Positions 1 through 5,359 of a stretch of DNA of 7,885 nt are shown here, piece after piece. The stretch comes from Thermoleophilia bacterium (GTDB lineage Bacteria > Actinomycetota > Thermoleophilia > Gaiellales > JAICJC01), in contig JAICJM010000180.1 of NCBI GenBank assembly GCA_025928435.1, positions 1 to 7,885 on the forward strand. Reading direction: 5' to 3'. The position numbers were made by a program, and so were the translations under genes. The notes under the pieces were generated by a model. That model searched no databases. It worked only from the letters and a program-made list of their open reading frames with translations, and had not been told where the DNA came from. Positions within the stretch are counted from its first letter, which is position 1, and the number at the start of each line of letters is the position of its first letter.

Positions 1-1
1 G

Positions 2-364
2 GCCCGCGGCGACTACCTGCACTGGCTGTGGCAGATCAAGTTCAACGCGGCCAAGAACGTGGCCCACGTGGTCGACAAGATGCTGCACTGCTGCGGCGGC
101 ACCGGCTTCAAGAAGGAGCCGCTCCAGCTCGAGCGCTACCTGCGCGACGGCAAGGCCGGCTGGGTCATGGGCCCGACGAACGAGGTGCTGCGCCAATTCG
201 TCGGCAAGACGGCCCTCCTGGGGATGGAGTCGCTCGACTACTGGAACCAGGTGATCAACCGGCGGGCGCTCGAGAACGAGTTCAAGAAGATGACCGCCGA
301 TCAGAAGCGCGAGCTGGCCGAGCAGCTGCTGGCCGAGGCCGGCGCCTCGGCGAACGGCGGCTGA
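2..364 (+). CDS. acyl-CoA dehydrogenase-fold flavoprotein, C-terminal part
   Basis: The 5' end lies outside the window; 120 codons remain and end at TGA 362-364. The reading frame is open from base 2, so an apparent GTG start at 59 is internal. The visible part matches the C-terminal helical domain of the acyl-CoA dehydrogenase superfamily: a Cys-Gly-Gly-Thr-Gly-Phe stretch (residues 31-36 of the fragment), then LERYLRD (43-49), then GPTNEVLR (57-64), which corresponds to the family's (E)GTxEIxR segment near FAD and substrate. In medium-chain dehydrogenases a catalytic Glu sits two residues before that Thr; here the position is Gly57. The protein may therefore use a base elsewhere, as isovaleryl-CoA and long-chain enzymes do, or be a flavin monooxygenase-type member of the fold. 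A charged helix follows to the end. Superfamily fairly sure, substrate unknown. Confidence 0.72.
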   Translation, partial: ARGDYLHWLWQIKFNAAKNVAHVVDKMLHCCGGTGFKKEPLQLERYLRDGKAGWVMGPTNEVLRQFVGKTALLGMESLDYWNQVINRRALENEFKKMTADQKRELAEQLLAEAGASANGG

Positions 365-375
365 TCGCAGGCACG

Positions 376-414
376 AAAAAGGGGGCCGGCTCGCGGAGAG
401 CCGGCCCCCTTTTT
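376..414. terminator. bidirectional rho-independent terminator
   Basis: Positions 376-392 and 398-414 are perfect 17-bp reverse complements separated by a 5-nt loop (GCGGA). The stem has a very G/C-rich core flanked by five A on the left and five T on the right, so it has a U-tract in RNA from either strand. It begins 12 bases after the stop of the flavoprotein gene (+) and ends 10 bases before the stop of the permease gene (-). It therefore most likely ends both convergent transcripts. Confidence 0.93.
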
Positions 415-424
415 GCATTTGGGA

Positions 425-1945
425 TCAGACGGTCGAGGTGGGGGCCCCGATGGCCGCCTCCTCCTCGGGCATCGTCGCCGCCGGGAGCCGCAGCCGCAGC
501 GGCTTCTTGTCCTGCACGACGACGCGGAACACGTACAGGCCGAGCGCGATCGCGAGGATCACGAGCGACGGGATCAGGGTCGAGCGTGTGCTCGCCCCGT
601 AGGCCAGGCCGACGTTGGCGGCGCCGAAGATCAGCAGCACGAGGTCGAACACGAACAGTGCGCAGCAGACGGCCACCCAGGCGGGGGCCACCTTGATCGG
701 GCGTGGCCAGTTCGGCCTGTCACGGCGCAGGAGCACGAAGCCCGAGGTCGCGAAGCAGTGGCACAGCACGTAGCCGAGGTTCGAGAACACGAGGATCTTG
801 AGCGCCCCGATCGGGTCGGACGCGTAGGTGAACAGCAGGACGATGTTCAGGATGGCGTCGACCGTCATGGCGTTCGCCGGCACGTGGTAGCGGTTCAGCT
901 TCCCCAGCCAGCGGATCGTCATGCCGTCCTGGGAGATGCCGTACAGCGCCCGCGAACCGTCCGCCGTGGCGGTGTTCATCGCCAGCACGATCCCCGCACA
1001 GAGCAGGATGATCGCGAGCCCCGTGCCGGTTCCGAGGATGTCATGGAACGTGGTGGCGTAGAAGCTGCCGAGGTAGTTGTCGGTCGTGACGTTCTGGTCG
1101 CCGAACGTGCCGACGGCGCCGAGCGGCAGCAGGCCGTAGACGATGACGCCGAAGATCGCCGCCACCCGCAGGGCCTTGCCGGTGTCCCGCGCCGTGTCGT
1201 GGTACTCGGGCGCGAACGTCGCGCAGCACTCCATCCCGTAGGACGACCAGCACATCACGTACAGCCACACGATCACGAGCTTGATGCCGTTGTCCGCCGT
1301 GAGCGAGTGCCAGTTCAGGTTCGAGTGCAGGTTGCTCGAGTGCCAGTCGCCGGTGATGTACGGGAGGAACATGATCACCGCGAGCGGGATCAGGAGCAGC
1401 GCGCCGGTGATGTAGCCGACCCACACCGTGGGCCGCATGCCGATCACGTTGAACGTCCAGATCGCCACGATGATGACGACGGTCAGGGCGATCGGGAACG
1501 AGAAGTAGAGCGGGATCCCGAGGAAGTGGCCGGCGTGGTTCCAGGAGGTCGACGTGATCGACGACGTGTAGAACTGGGCCTGGATCAGGAAGCCCACGAC
1601 GACGCCGGTCGCCGAGAGGACGACCGACCAGCCGATCCAGTACCCGAACGCGGCCAGCGGCCCGACGAACGAGATGTACTTCTTCCACGCCTCGTGGGCG
1701 TAGATCGCGATGCCGCCCGAGAGCTTCGGGAACATCGACGCGAGCTCGGAGTACACGTAGTTGTGCAGTGCGCCGATGACCACCGACGCCGTCCAGAGGA
1801 TGACGGCGCCCCAGCCGCCCAGGCCGAGGACGGACCCACCGAGACCCGTGATCAGGAAGCTGGGGTTCGCGAGTGCCACCACGAACCCGTCGAACCAGCT
1901 GATGGTCTTGAGGAGCTCCCGTTCCTCGACTGCGGCTGTCGCCAT
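425..1945 (-). CDS. APC-superfamily amino acid/amine permease
   Basis: A 506-aa polytopic membrane protein, of usual length for the amino acid-polyamine-organocation family, with about 12 hydrophobic segments. The first helix contains the Gly-rich break (LITGLGGSVLGLGG, 31-44) that in this fold forms part of the substrate site. Helices 2-3 carry SELASMFPKLSGGIAIYA (66-83), matching the family's AELaxxxPxaGGxYxY signature. Residues 331-341 (SRALYGISQDG) match the conserved SRxLYAmARDG loop, followed by P356-A357 as usual. The ATG at 1945 was chosen over an in-frame ATG at 2068 because it has GGGAGG five bases upstream and because the alternative adds 41 non-hydrophobic residues running through the promoter. 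It probably imports or exchanges amino acids or amines by secondary transport in the cytoplasmic membrane; the substrate cannot be read from the sequence. It appears monocistronic, bounded by its promoter and the shared terminator. Confidence 0.9.
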   Translation of the reverse strand: MATAAVEERELLKTISWFDGFVVALANPSFLITGLGGSVLGLGGWGAVILWTASVVIGALHNYVYSELASMFPKLSGGIAIYAHEAWKKYISFVGPLAAFGYWIGWSVVLSATGVVVGFLIQAQFYTSSITSTSWNHAGHFLGIPLYFSFPIALTVVIIVAIWTFNVIGMRPTVWVGYITGALLLIPLAVIMFLPYITGDWHSSNLHSNLNWHSLTADNGIKLVIVWLYVMCWSSYGMECCATFAPEYHDTARDTGKALRVAAIFGVIVYGLLPLGAVGTFGDQNVTTDNYLGSFYATTFHDILGTGTGLAIILLCAGIVLAMNTATADGSRALYGISQDGMTIRWLGKLNRYHVPANAMTVDAILNIVLLFTYASDPIGALKILVFSNLGYVLCHCFATSGFVLLRRDRPNWPRPIKVAPAWVAVCCALFVFDLVLLIFGAANVGLAYGASTRSTLIPSLVILAIALGLYVFRVVVQDKKPLRLRLPAATMPEEEAAIGAPTSTV

Positions 1946-1950
1946 ATGAA

Positions 1951-1956
1951 CCTCCC
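1951..1956 (-). promoter_or_regulatory. ribosome binding site of the permease
   Basis: GGGAGG on the minus strand, separated by five bases (TTCAT) from the ATG at 1945. It is the clearest Shine-Dalgarno sequence in the window and decides the start of the permease. Confidence 0.8.
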
Positions 1957-1991
1957 GGAAAAGGGCCGACGCACGGATGTATGGGACCGCG

Positions 1992-2020
1992 ATGAAACAG
2001 GAATCGCCTGCCTCGGTCAA
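1992..2020 (-). promoter_or_regulatory. sigma70-like promoter of the permease
   Basis: On the minus strand, TTGACC (2020-2015) is followed after 17 bases by TTTCAT (1997-1992), a 5/6 match to the -35 and 4/6 match to the -10 consensus. Transcription would start near 1985, giving a leader of about 40 nt before the ATG at 1945. Prediction by eye only. Confidence 0.5.
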
Positions 2021-2048
2021 GGAATTTTCCCACGTAGTTCCGAGGCGC

Positions 2049-2078
2049 TTGCGGAAGCTTCCACACATCCGCGAAAAT
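2049..2078 (+). promoter_or_regulatory. promoter of the zinc-ribbon/USP-like pair, leaderless type
   Basis: TTGCGG (2049-2054), an 18-base spacer and GAAAAT (2073-2078) form a sigma70-like promoter. The -10 hexamer ends seven bases before the ATG at 2086, so transcription would start at or next to the start codon. No Shine-Dalgarno sequence is visible there, which fits a leaderless message. A perfect 10-bp palindrome, GGAAGCTTCC (2053-2062), overlaps the end of the -35 and the spacer and could be a repressor or activator site. Confidence 0.4.
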
Positions 2079-2085
2079 CCCTCCG

Positions 2086-2457
2086 ATGGCCGCCCCCCGC
2101 ATCACGCTCAGCTGCGACTGCGGCAAGTCCGAGGCCCTGGTCGCCTACGGGGAGCGCTGGACGTGCGAATCGTGCGGGCGCACCTACGACACGAGCGGGA
2201 TCCCGGCCGCCGACTTCGAGGCCATTCAGACGCTGCGCCGCCGGTACCGCATCATCGGGTACACGGGCGTCGTCCTGATCGCGGCGCTCGTGCTGCTCCT
2301 GGCGCTCACGGCCCAGCCGTTCCAGCTGTTCATCGGCCTGCCGTTCATCCTGCTGCTCTGGTTCACCTACGTGCGCCCCTTCATGCGCTCGCGTTACCGC
2401 CGCCGCGTCGGCGAGCTGCAGCGGTCGTGGACGCTGAAGGCCGAGGGCGAGCTGTGA
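2086..2457 (+). CDS. small zinc-ribbon membrane protein, function unknown
   Basis: A 123-aa protein in two parts. The N-terminal 35 residues hold four cysteines in two knuckle-like pairs, C10-x-C12-G and C27-x-x-C30-G, typical of a zinc ribbon. After a linker come two hydrophobic segments (about 57-75 and 80-97), each near Arg-rich stretches (RRRYR at 51-55; RSRYRRR at 101-107). By the positive-inside rule both termini would be cytoplasmic, with the ribbon facing the cytosol and a short external turn. No enzyme motif is visible. Its stop TGA (2455-2457) overlaps the GTG of the next gene, so the two are co-translated and probably work together. The name of the family is not recognised; the zinc ribbon could bind nucleic acid or a protein partner, or simply be structural. 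Confidence 0.8.
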   Translation: MAAPRITLSCDCGKSEALVAYGERWTCESCGRTYDTSGIPAADFEAIQTLRRRYRIIGYTGVVLIAALVLLLALTAQPFQLFIGLPFILLLWFTYVRPFMRSRYRRRVGELQRSWTLKAEGEL

Positions 2458-2936
2458 ACCTGCGCGAGCGGCCCGCGCCGCCGCCGTCGGCGGAGACGCC
2501 TGCGCAGAGCGCCGGCACCCGCCCGGTGGTGCTGGCGACGCTGGCGGTGCCGTTCGAGCCGGACGCCCTGCGGGTCGCGCTCGGCGCGGCGCTCGAGTCG
2601 CAGGCACCGCTGATCATCGTCGACGCCGTGGAGCTGCCCCTGTGGCCGCAGTCGATCGCGACCCGCCACGCCGACATCGAGCTCGAGGCCGACCGGGCCT
2701 GCATCCGCGAGTCGGTCGACCAGGCGACCGCCCTCGGGCTGCACGTCGAGCATCTGCGCGTGCGCAGCCCGCACCCCGTCGACGCCGTGCTCGAGGTGGC
2801 CGGCGAGCGCGAGGCCGGGCTGCTCGTGTTCGGCCCCGACCGCGGCCGCCTGCGGCCGCGCCGCTTCGCCCGCATGGTGCGCCGCATCCGGCGGCGGGCG
2901 TCCTGCCTGCTCTGGGTGGCGGGCGAGGGCCCGTAG
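2454..2936 (+). CDS. universal stress protein-like (UspA fold), degenerate nucleotide loop
   Basis: A 160-aa protein starting at GTG 2454, which overlaps the upstream stop as GTGA; GAGGG lies a few bases upstream as a plausible ribosome binding site. After a Pro/Ala-rich N-terminus of about 22 residues, the order follows a Usp domain: first strand VVLATLAVPF (25-34), helix with DALRVALGAALESQ, second strand PLIIVDAVELP (52-62), a helix (about 78-94), then AVLEVAGEREAGLLVFGPDRGR (111-132) and the last strand CLLWVAG (151-157). ATP-binding Usp proteins carry G-x2-G-x9-G-S/T after the fourth strand. Here G127 is kept, but the second Gly is Arg130 and the final Gly-Ser is Arg140-Met141, and the segment 130-148 is crowded with Arg. 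It probably does not bind ATP in the usual way. A role in stress or signalling with the coupled membrane protein is inference. Confidence 0.7.
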   Translation: MNLRERPAPPPSAETPAQSAGTRPVVLATLAVPFEPDALRVALGAALESQAPLIIVDAVELPLWPQSIATRHADIELEADRACIRESVDQATALGLHVEHLRVRSPHPVDAVLEVAGEREAGLLVFGPDRGRLRPRRFARMVRRIRRRASCLLWVAGEGP

Positions 2937-3003
2937 CCGGGGTCAGACCCCGAACGAAACTGCAACGACACCGTCACGGCCGCCGTTCGGGGTCTGACCC
3001 CGG
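2937..3003. repeat. 67-bp inverted repeat, REPIN-like
   Basis: Positions 2937-2956 and 2984-3003 are perfect 20-bp reverse complements around a 27-bp spacer. Each arm itself contains a 13-bp palindrome, GGGGTCAGACCCC (2939-2951) or GGGGTCTGACCCC (2989-3001), followed or preceded by the asymmetric GAACG/CGTTC. Two palindromic units in inverted orientation around a short spacer is the architecture of REPIN elements, which are spread by REP-associated tyrosine transposases (RAYT). The element starts at the base after the USP-like stop codon and could also act as a transcript-end hairpin, although there is no T-tract. No transposase gene is present in the window. Confidence 0.7.
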
Positions 3004-3037
3004 GTCCGTCGGCCCGCGGCGGGGGCCGCAACGGCGC

Positions 3038-3043
3038 TACCAT
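3038..3043 (+). promoter_or_regulatory. -10 element TACCAT, leaderless start at 3050
   Basis: TACCAT is followed after six bases by the GTG at 3050, the spacing expected when the start codon is the first transcribed codon. No convincing -35 is seen at 3015-3020. The hexamer supports the GTG at 3050 over the ATG at 3080. Confidence 0.42.
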
Positions 3044-3049
3044 CGGGGC

Positions 3050-3616
3050 GTGGGGACGTGGGAACCCCGGGCACCGGACATGTGCGCGCCGGTTCACGGC
3101 TGGAGGCTGTGGTTCGTCGTCTCGGAGGCCGGCCGGGCCGGGCTCGTCAGCCCGGTCTATCCGACCTCGTGGCCCGCGGGCCACGCGCTCGAGGCGGAGT
3201 GCGATGCCCGCCACCGGGAGCCGTTGCGGCCGTGGAAGCTGCGGCCGCCGGAACACGCCGCGCCCGATGCGGACTGCTCCTGCGGCGTCCACGCCGTGTC
3301 GCTCCCCGGCGACCTGGCCGCCTACGTGCCGTCGGTCGCCGGCCGCCGGATCGTGCACCGGGTGATCGGCCGGGTGGCGCTCTGGGGCGACGTCGTCGAG
3401 GGGCCGCGCGGCTGGCGGGCGTCGCGCGCGTATCCGGCCGGGCTGTGGGTGCCCGAGGTGCACGTGAACGGCCGCCCCGTCACAGGGCTCGAGGCGATGG
3501 CGCTCGACCTGGCCGGCTACGGCGTCCCGGTCCGGCTCTGCGCGGGGATGACCGCCAGGGACCTCGTCGACGAGCTCGCCCACGAGCGGTCGCCCGGCCT
3601 CGACGCCGCCGCGTAG
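3050..3616 (+). CDS. conserved-looking 188-aa protein with CxCG motif, function unknown
   Basis: A soluble protein of 188 aa from GTG 3050; the alternative ATG at 3080 would remove ten residues. Neither start has a clear Shine-Dalgarno sequence, and the start choice rests on the TACCAT hexamer six bases upstream. Features: a Trp-rich N-terminus (HGWRLWFVV, 16-24), SPVYPTSWP (34-42), then H69-A-A-P-D-A-D-C76-S-C78-G, and VIGRVALWGDVVEG (105-118) followed by GWRASRAYP (121-129). The His/CxCG part plus the later hydrophobic VALWG segment resembles small uncharacterised actinobacterial proteins with a CTCGIYA-type motif; this is from memory. The two Cys and nearby His could bind metal. No membrane segment or signal peptide is present. 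It stands alone between the inverted repeat and a convergent unit. Confidence 0.7.
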   Translation: MGTWEPRAPDMCAPVHGWRLWFVVSEAGRAGLVSPVYPTSWPAGHALEAECDARHREPLRPWKLRPPEHAAPDADCSCGVHAVSLPGDLAAYVPSVAGRRIVHRVIGRVALWGDVVEGPRGWRASRAYPAGLWVPEVHVNGRPVTGLEAMALDLAGYGVPVRLCAGMTARDLVDELAHERSPGLDAAA

Positions 3617-3629
3617 AGCTCGCGCCCCG

Positions 3630-3647
3630 CGCCGCCGCCGGGCGGCG
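3630..3647. terminator. short GC hairpin between convergent genes
   Basis: CGCCGCC (3630-3636) pairs with GGCGGCG (3641-3647) around a GCCG loop, inside the 31-bp gap between two converging stop codons (3616 and 3650). There is no T-tract on either side, so it is at best a weak bidirectional terminator. In DNA this rich in G and C such hairpins also arise by chance. Confidence 0.3.
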
Positions 3648-4106
3648 TCATCCCTCGCCGATGACCTGGATGAAGACCTTGCGCTGCCGGGCGCGGTCGA
3701 GCTCGCAGAAGAAGATCTTCTGCCACCGGCCGAGCGTGAGCTCGCCGTCCATCACCGGGATCGTCTGCGACGCGGAGCCCATCAGCGCGGCGCGGCAGTG
3801 CGAATGCCCGTTCGGGATCTCGTGCGGGTCGCCGTCGAGTCCCTCCGTGCGGATCGAGAGGTCGTCATGGCGGTAGTAGGCGCCCTCGCGCGGGACGATC
3901 GTGTCCAGCATCTCCTGGAAGTCCTCGATGAACCCGCTCTCGCGCTCGTTGATCAAGACCGCGCAGGTGGTGTGGGGCGAGTACACGACCGCCATCCCCC
4001 GGCGCACCCGGCTGCGCTCGACGACCGCGGTGACGTCATCGGTCAGGTCGATGAAGTGCCCGCAGCCCTCCGTCGCGAGATCGTGGTTCTCGAAACAAAT
4101 CTTCAT
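3648..4106 (-). CDS. yjbQ: YjbQ/UPF0047 family protein
   Basis: A 152-aa single-domain protein, close to the usual 130-150 aa of the family. The conserved blocks are all present: SPHTTCAVLINE (43-54), YYRHDD (77-82), PNGHSHCRAALMGSA (98-112) and GELTLGRWQKIFFCELD (121-137). The His residues of the first and third blocks (H45, H101, H103) and E135 are those expected around the conserved pocket. Family members from E. coli and archaea have been reported to have weak thiamine-phosphate synthase activity, but the physiological role is unsettled. The ATG at 4106 has GAGGG nine bases upstream. A GTG at 4154, directly after the stop of the upstream dehydrogenase gene, would add 16 mostly Arg-rich residues and is less likely. 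It lies 48 bases downstream of that gene on the same strand, so the two are probably co-transcribed. Family assignment is firm; function is not. Confidence 0.92.
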   Translation of the reverse strand: MKICFENHDLATEGCGHFIDLTDDVTAVVERSRVRRGMAVVYSPHTTCAVLINERESGFIEDFQEMLDTIVPREGAYYRHDDLSIRTEGLDGDPHEIPNGHSHCRAALMGSASQTIPVMDGELTLGRWQKIFFCELDRARQRKVFIQVIGEG

Positions 4107-4154
4107 GCGCCGGTTCCCTCGCCGCCGTCGCGCGGCTGTGCCGAAACGTACCAC

Positions 4155-5312
4155 CTATGTCTTGGAGAACGATCCCCTTGAATCGAGCGCGAGCGCCTCG
4201 GCGTAGGCCCGCCGGATGTCGGCGTCATTCCACTCATGGGGGGCCACCGTGAGGCAGTAATCGTCCCGCGCGAGGGCGACGAAGGCATCGACCTCGGCCT
4301 CCCGGACGCCCGCCTCGGCGCAGGTGGGGAAGCCGATATCGGCCAGCAGCCGGCGCACCGCCCGGACGGCGCGGGAGCCGTCGGCCGGGTCGTCGCGGGG
4401 CTCGGAGAGCGCATCCGCGACCCGCTCCAGCCGGTCGGCGCACGCGGCCCGGTCGACGTCCAGCGTCTCGGCCAGCACGAGGCCCACGCTGAGCCCGTGC
4501 GGCAGCCCCAGCCGCCCGCCGATGGCGTGGCCGAGGGCGTGGTCGGCCCCGCAGTCGGAGAGGTTCATCGAGAGGCCGGCCAGCAGGCTGCCGAGGCTGA
4601 GCTCGGCCCGGGCGGCGCGATCGCCGCCGTCGGCGACGGCTGCCGGAAGACCGGCGGCGACGTGCCGGCAGGCCTCGAGGCCGAGTGCGACCGAGCCGGG
4701 ATTGCCGTTGCGGACGATCACGCCGCCGATCGCCTGGGCGAGCGCGTCGGCCCCCGTCCCCATCGTCGCGGCGGGCGGCAGCCCGAGCGTCAGGAGCGGG
4801 TCGACGAGCGCGTGCTGGGCGCGCATGAGCGGCGATGCGACGCCGAGCTTGCGGCCGCCGGCCGGGTCGACCACCACGGCGCCGCCCGACACCTCGGAGC
4901 CGGTGCCGGAGGTGGTCGGAACCGTCACGAGCGGGATGCGGGGCTCCGCCACCGGCGCCTCGCCGGCGAGCAGGCGGGCGAACGGGGTGCGCTGCGAATG
5001 GGCCGCCCGCGCCGCCTTGGCGACGTCGAGCGCCGACCCGCCGCCGATCGCGACGACGGCGTCCGGCGGCCGCGCGTCCATGCGGGCGACCAGCTCGTCG
5101 ACGAGGGCGACGGTCGGCTCGCCGGGCGGCTTCTCGTAGACGTCGAGGCCCGCGATCGCCCCGGCGACGTCCTCGAGCGCGGCCACCGGCGCCTCCACGA
5201 CCGCGATCGGGGCCGTGGCTCCGAGCTCGTCGAGGACGTCCGGCAGCACCGCGAGGGCGCCCTCGCCGAACCGGATCCGCACCGGGAGGTGGAAGCAGAA
5301 CGGATCGACCAT
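4155..5312 (-). CDS. iron-containing alcohol dehydrogenase family oxidoreductase
   Basis: A 385-aa protein of full family length. The N-terminal dinucleotide domain has the NAD(P) motif GGGSALDVAKA (90-100) and the following PLVTVPTTSGTGSEVS (127-142). The helical domain has the DPLLTLGLP (171-179) and GTGADALAQAIGG (185-197) segments, then DHALGH (257-262) and LPHG (270-273). Aligning by motif with FucO-type enzymes, the metal ligands are D189, H258 and H272, but the fourth ligand, normally His four residues after the Asp, is Gln193. The additional conserved active-site His (H262) is kept. Glycerol dehydrogenases manage with three protein ligands, so the enzyme may still bind Zn or Fe. It likely interconverts an alcohol and an aldehyde or ketone with NAD(P)H in the cytosol; the substrate is unknown. 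The ATG at 5312 lies six bases after a TACCCT hexamer, with no Shine-Dalgarno sequence, so it may be leaderless. First gene of a unit with yjbQ. Confidence 0.9.
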   Translation of the reverse strand: MVDPFCFHLPVRIRFGEGALAVLPDVLDELGATAPIAVVEAPVAALEDVAGAIAGLDVYEKPPGEPTVALVDELVARMDARPPDAVVAIGGGSALDVAKAARAAHSQRTPFARLLAGEAPVAEPRIPLVTVPTTSGTGSEVSGGAVVVDPAGGRKLGVASPLMRAQHALVDPLLTLGLPPAATMGTGADALAQAIGGVIVRNGNPGSVALGLEACRHVAAGLPAAVADGGDRAARAELSLGSLLAGLSMNLSDCGADHALGHAIGGRLGLPHGLSVGLVLAETLDVDRAACADRLERVADALSEPRDDPADGSRAVRAVRRLLADIGFPTCAEAGVREAEVDAFVALARDDYCLTVAPHEWNDADIRRAYAEALALDSRGSFSKT

Positions 5313-5318
5313 GGGCCG

Positions 5319-5324
5319 AGGGTA
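5319..5324 (-). promoter_or_regulatory. -10 element TACCCT of the dehydrogenase unit
   Basis: On the minus strand TACCCT (5324-5319) lies six bases before the ATG at 5312, the same geometry as TACCAT before the GTG at 3050. The overlapping GGTACC palindrome (5321-5326) also gives a TACCGC on the plus strand that could serve the divergent exporter. No clear -35 is seen. Confidence 0.4.
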
Positions 5325-5342
5325 CCGCGCGATCCGGTTGCG

Positions 5343-5348
5343 GGGAGG
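5343..5348 (+). promoter_or_regulatory. ribosome binding site of the MMPL exporter
   Basis: GGGAGG lies 11 bases before the ATG at 5360. The spacing is slightly long but it is the only purine-rich tract in the 47-bp gap, and it favours 5360 over the in-frame ATG at 5372. Confidence 0.5.
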
Positions 5349-5359
5349 CGCGCCCGGGC

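Noticed and set aside
413..2278. A 621-codon open frame on the plus strand across the permease gene
   Set aside because: It is antisense to a clear 506-aa permease, rich in Arg, Asp, Val and His with no hydrophobic or family pattern, and runs through the terminator and promoter. Long antisense frames are expected in DNA this rich in G and C.
1977..2453. In-frame upstream extension of the USP-like protein
   Set aside because: It overlaps the zinc-ribbon gene in another frame and is low-complexity Arg/Pro/Ala; the GTG at 2454 gives a standard coupled start.
2937..3003. CRISPR repeat or transposon end
   Set aside because: Only one inverted pair is present, with no regularly spaced direct repeats, no transposase gene and no target-site duplication visible at its edges.
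4107..4154. GTG start for YjbQ directly after the dehydrogenase stop
   Set aside because: It would add 16 residues containing a run of Arg that the family does not have; the ATG at 4106 with GAGGG upstream fits family length.
4835..5359. In-frame upstream extension of the MMPL protein by 175 residues
   Set aside because: The extension is almost entirely Arg/Pro/Ala, lies antisense to the dehydrogenase gene, and has no family resemblance. The ATG at 5360 with GGGAGG upstream gives a normal N-terminus.
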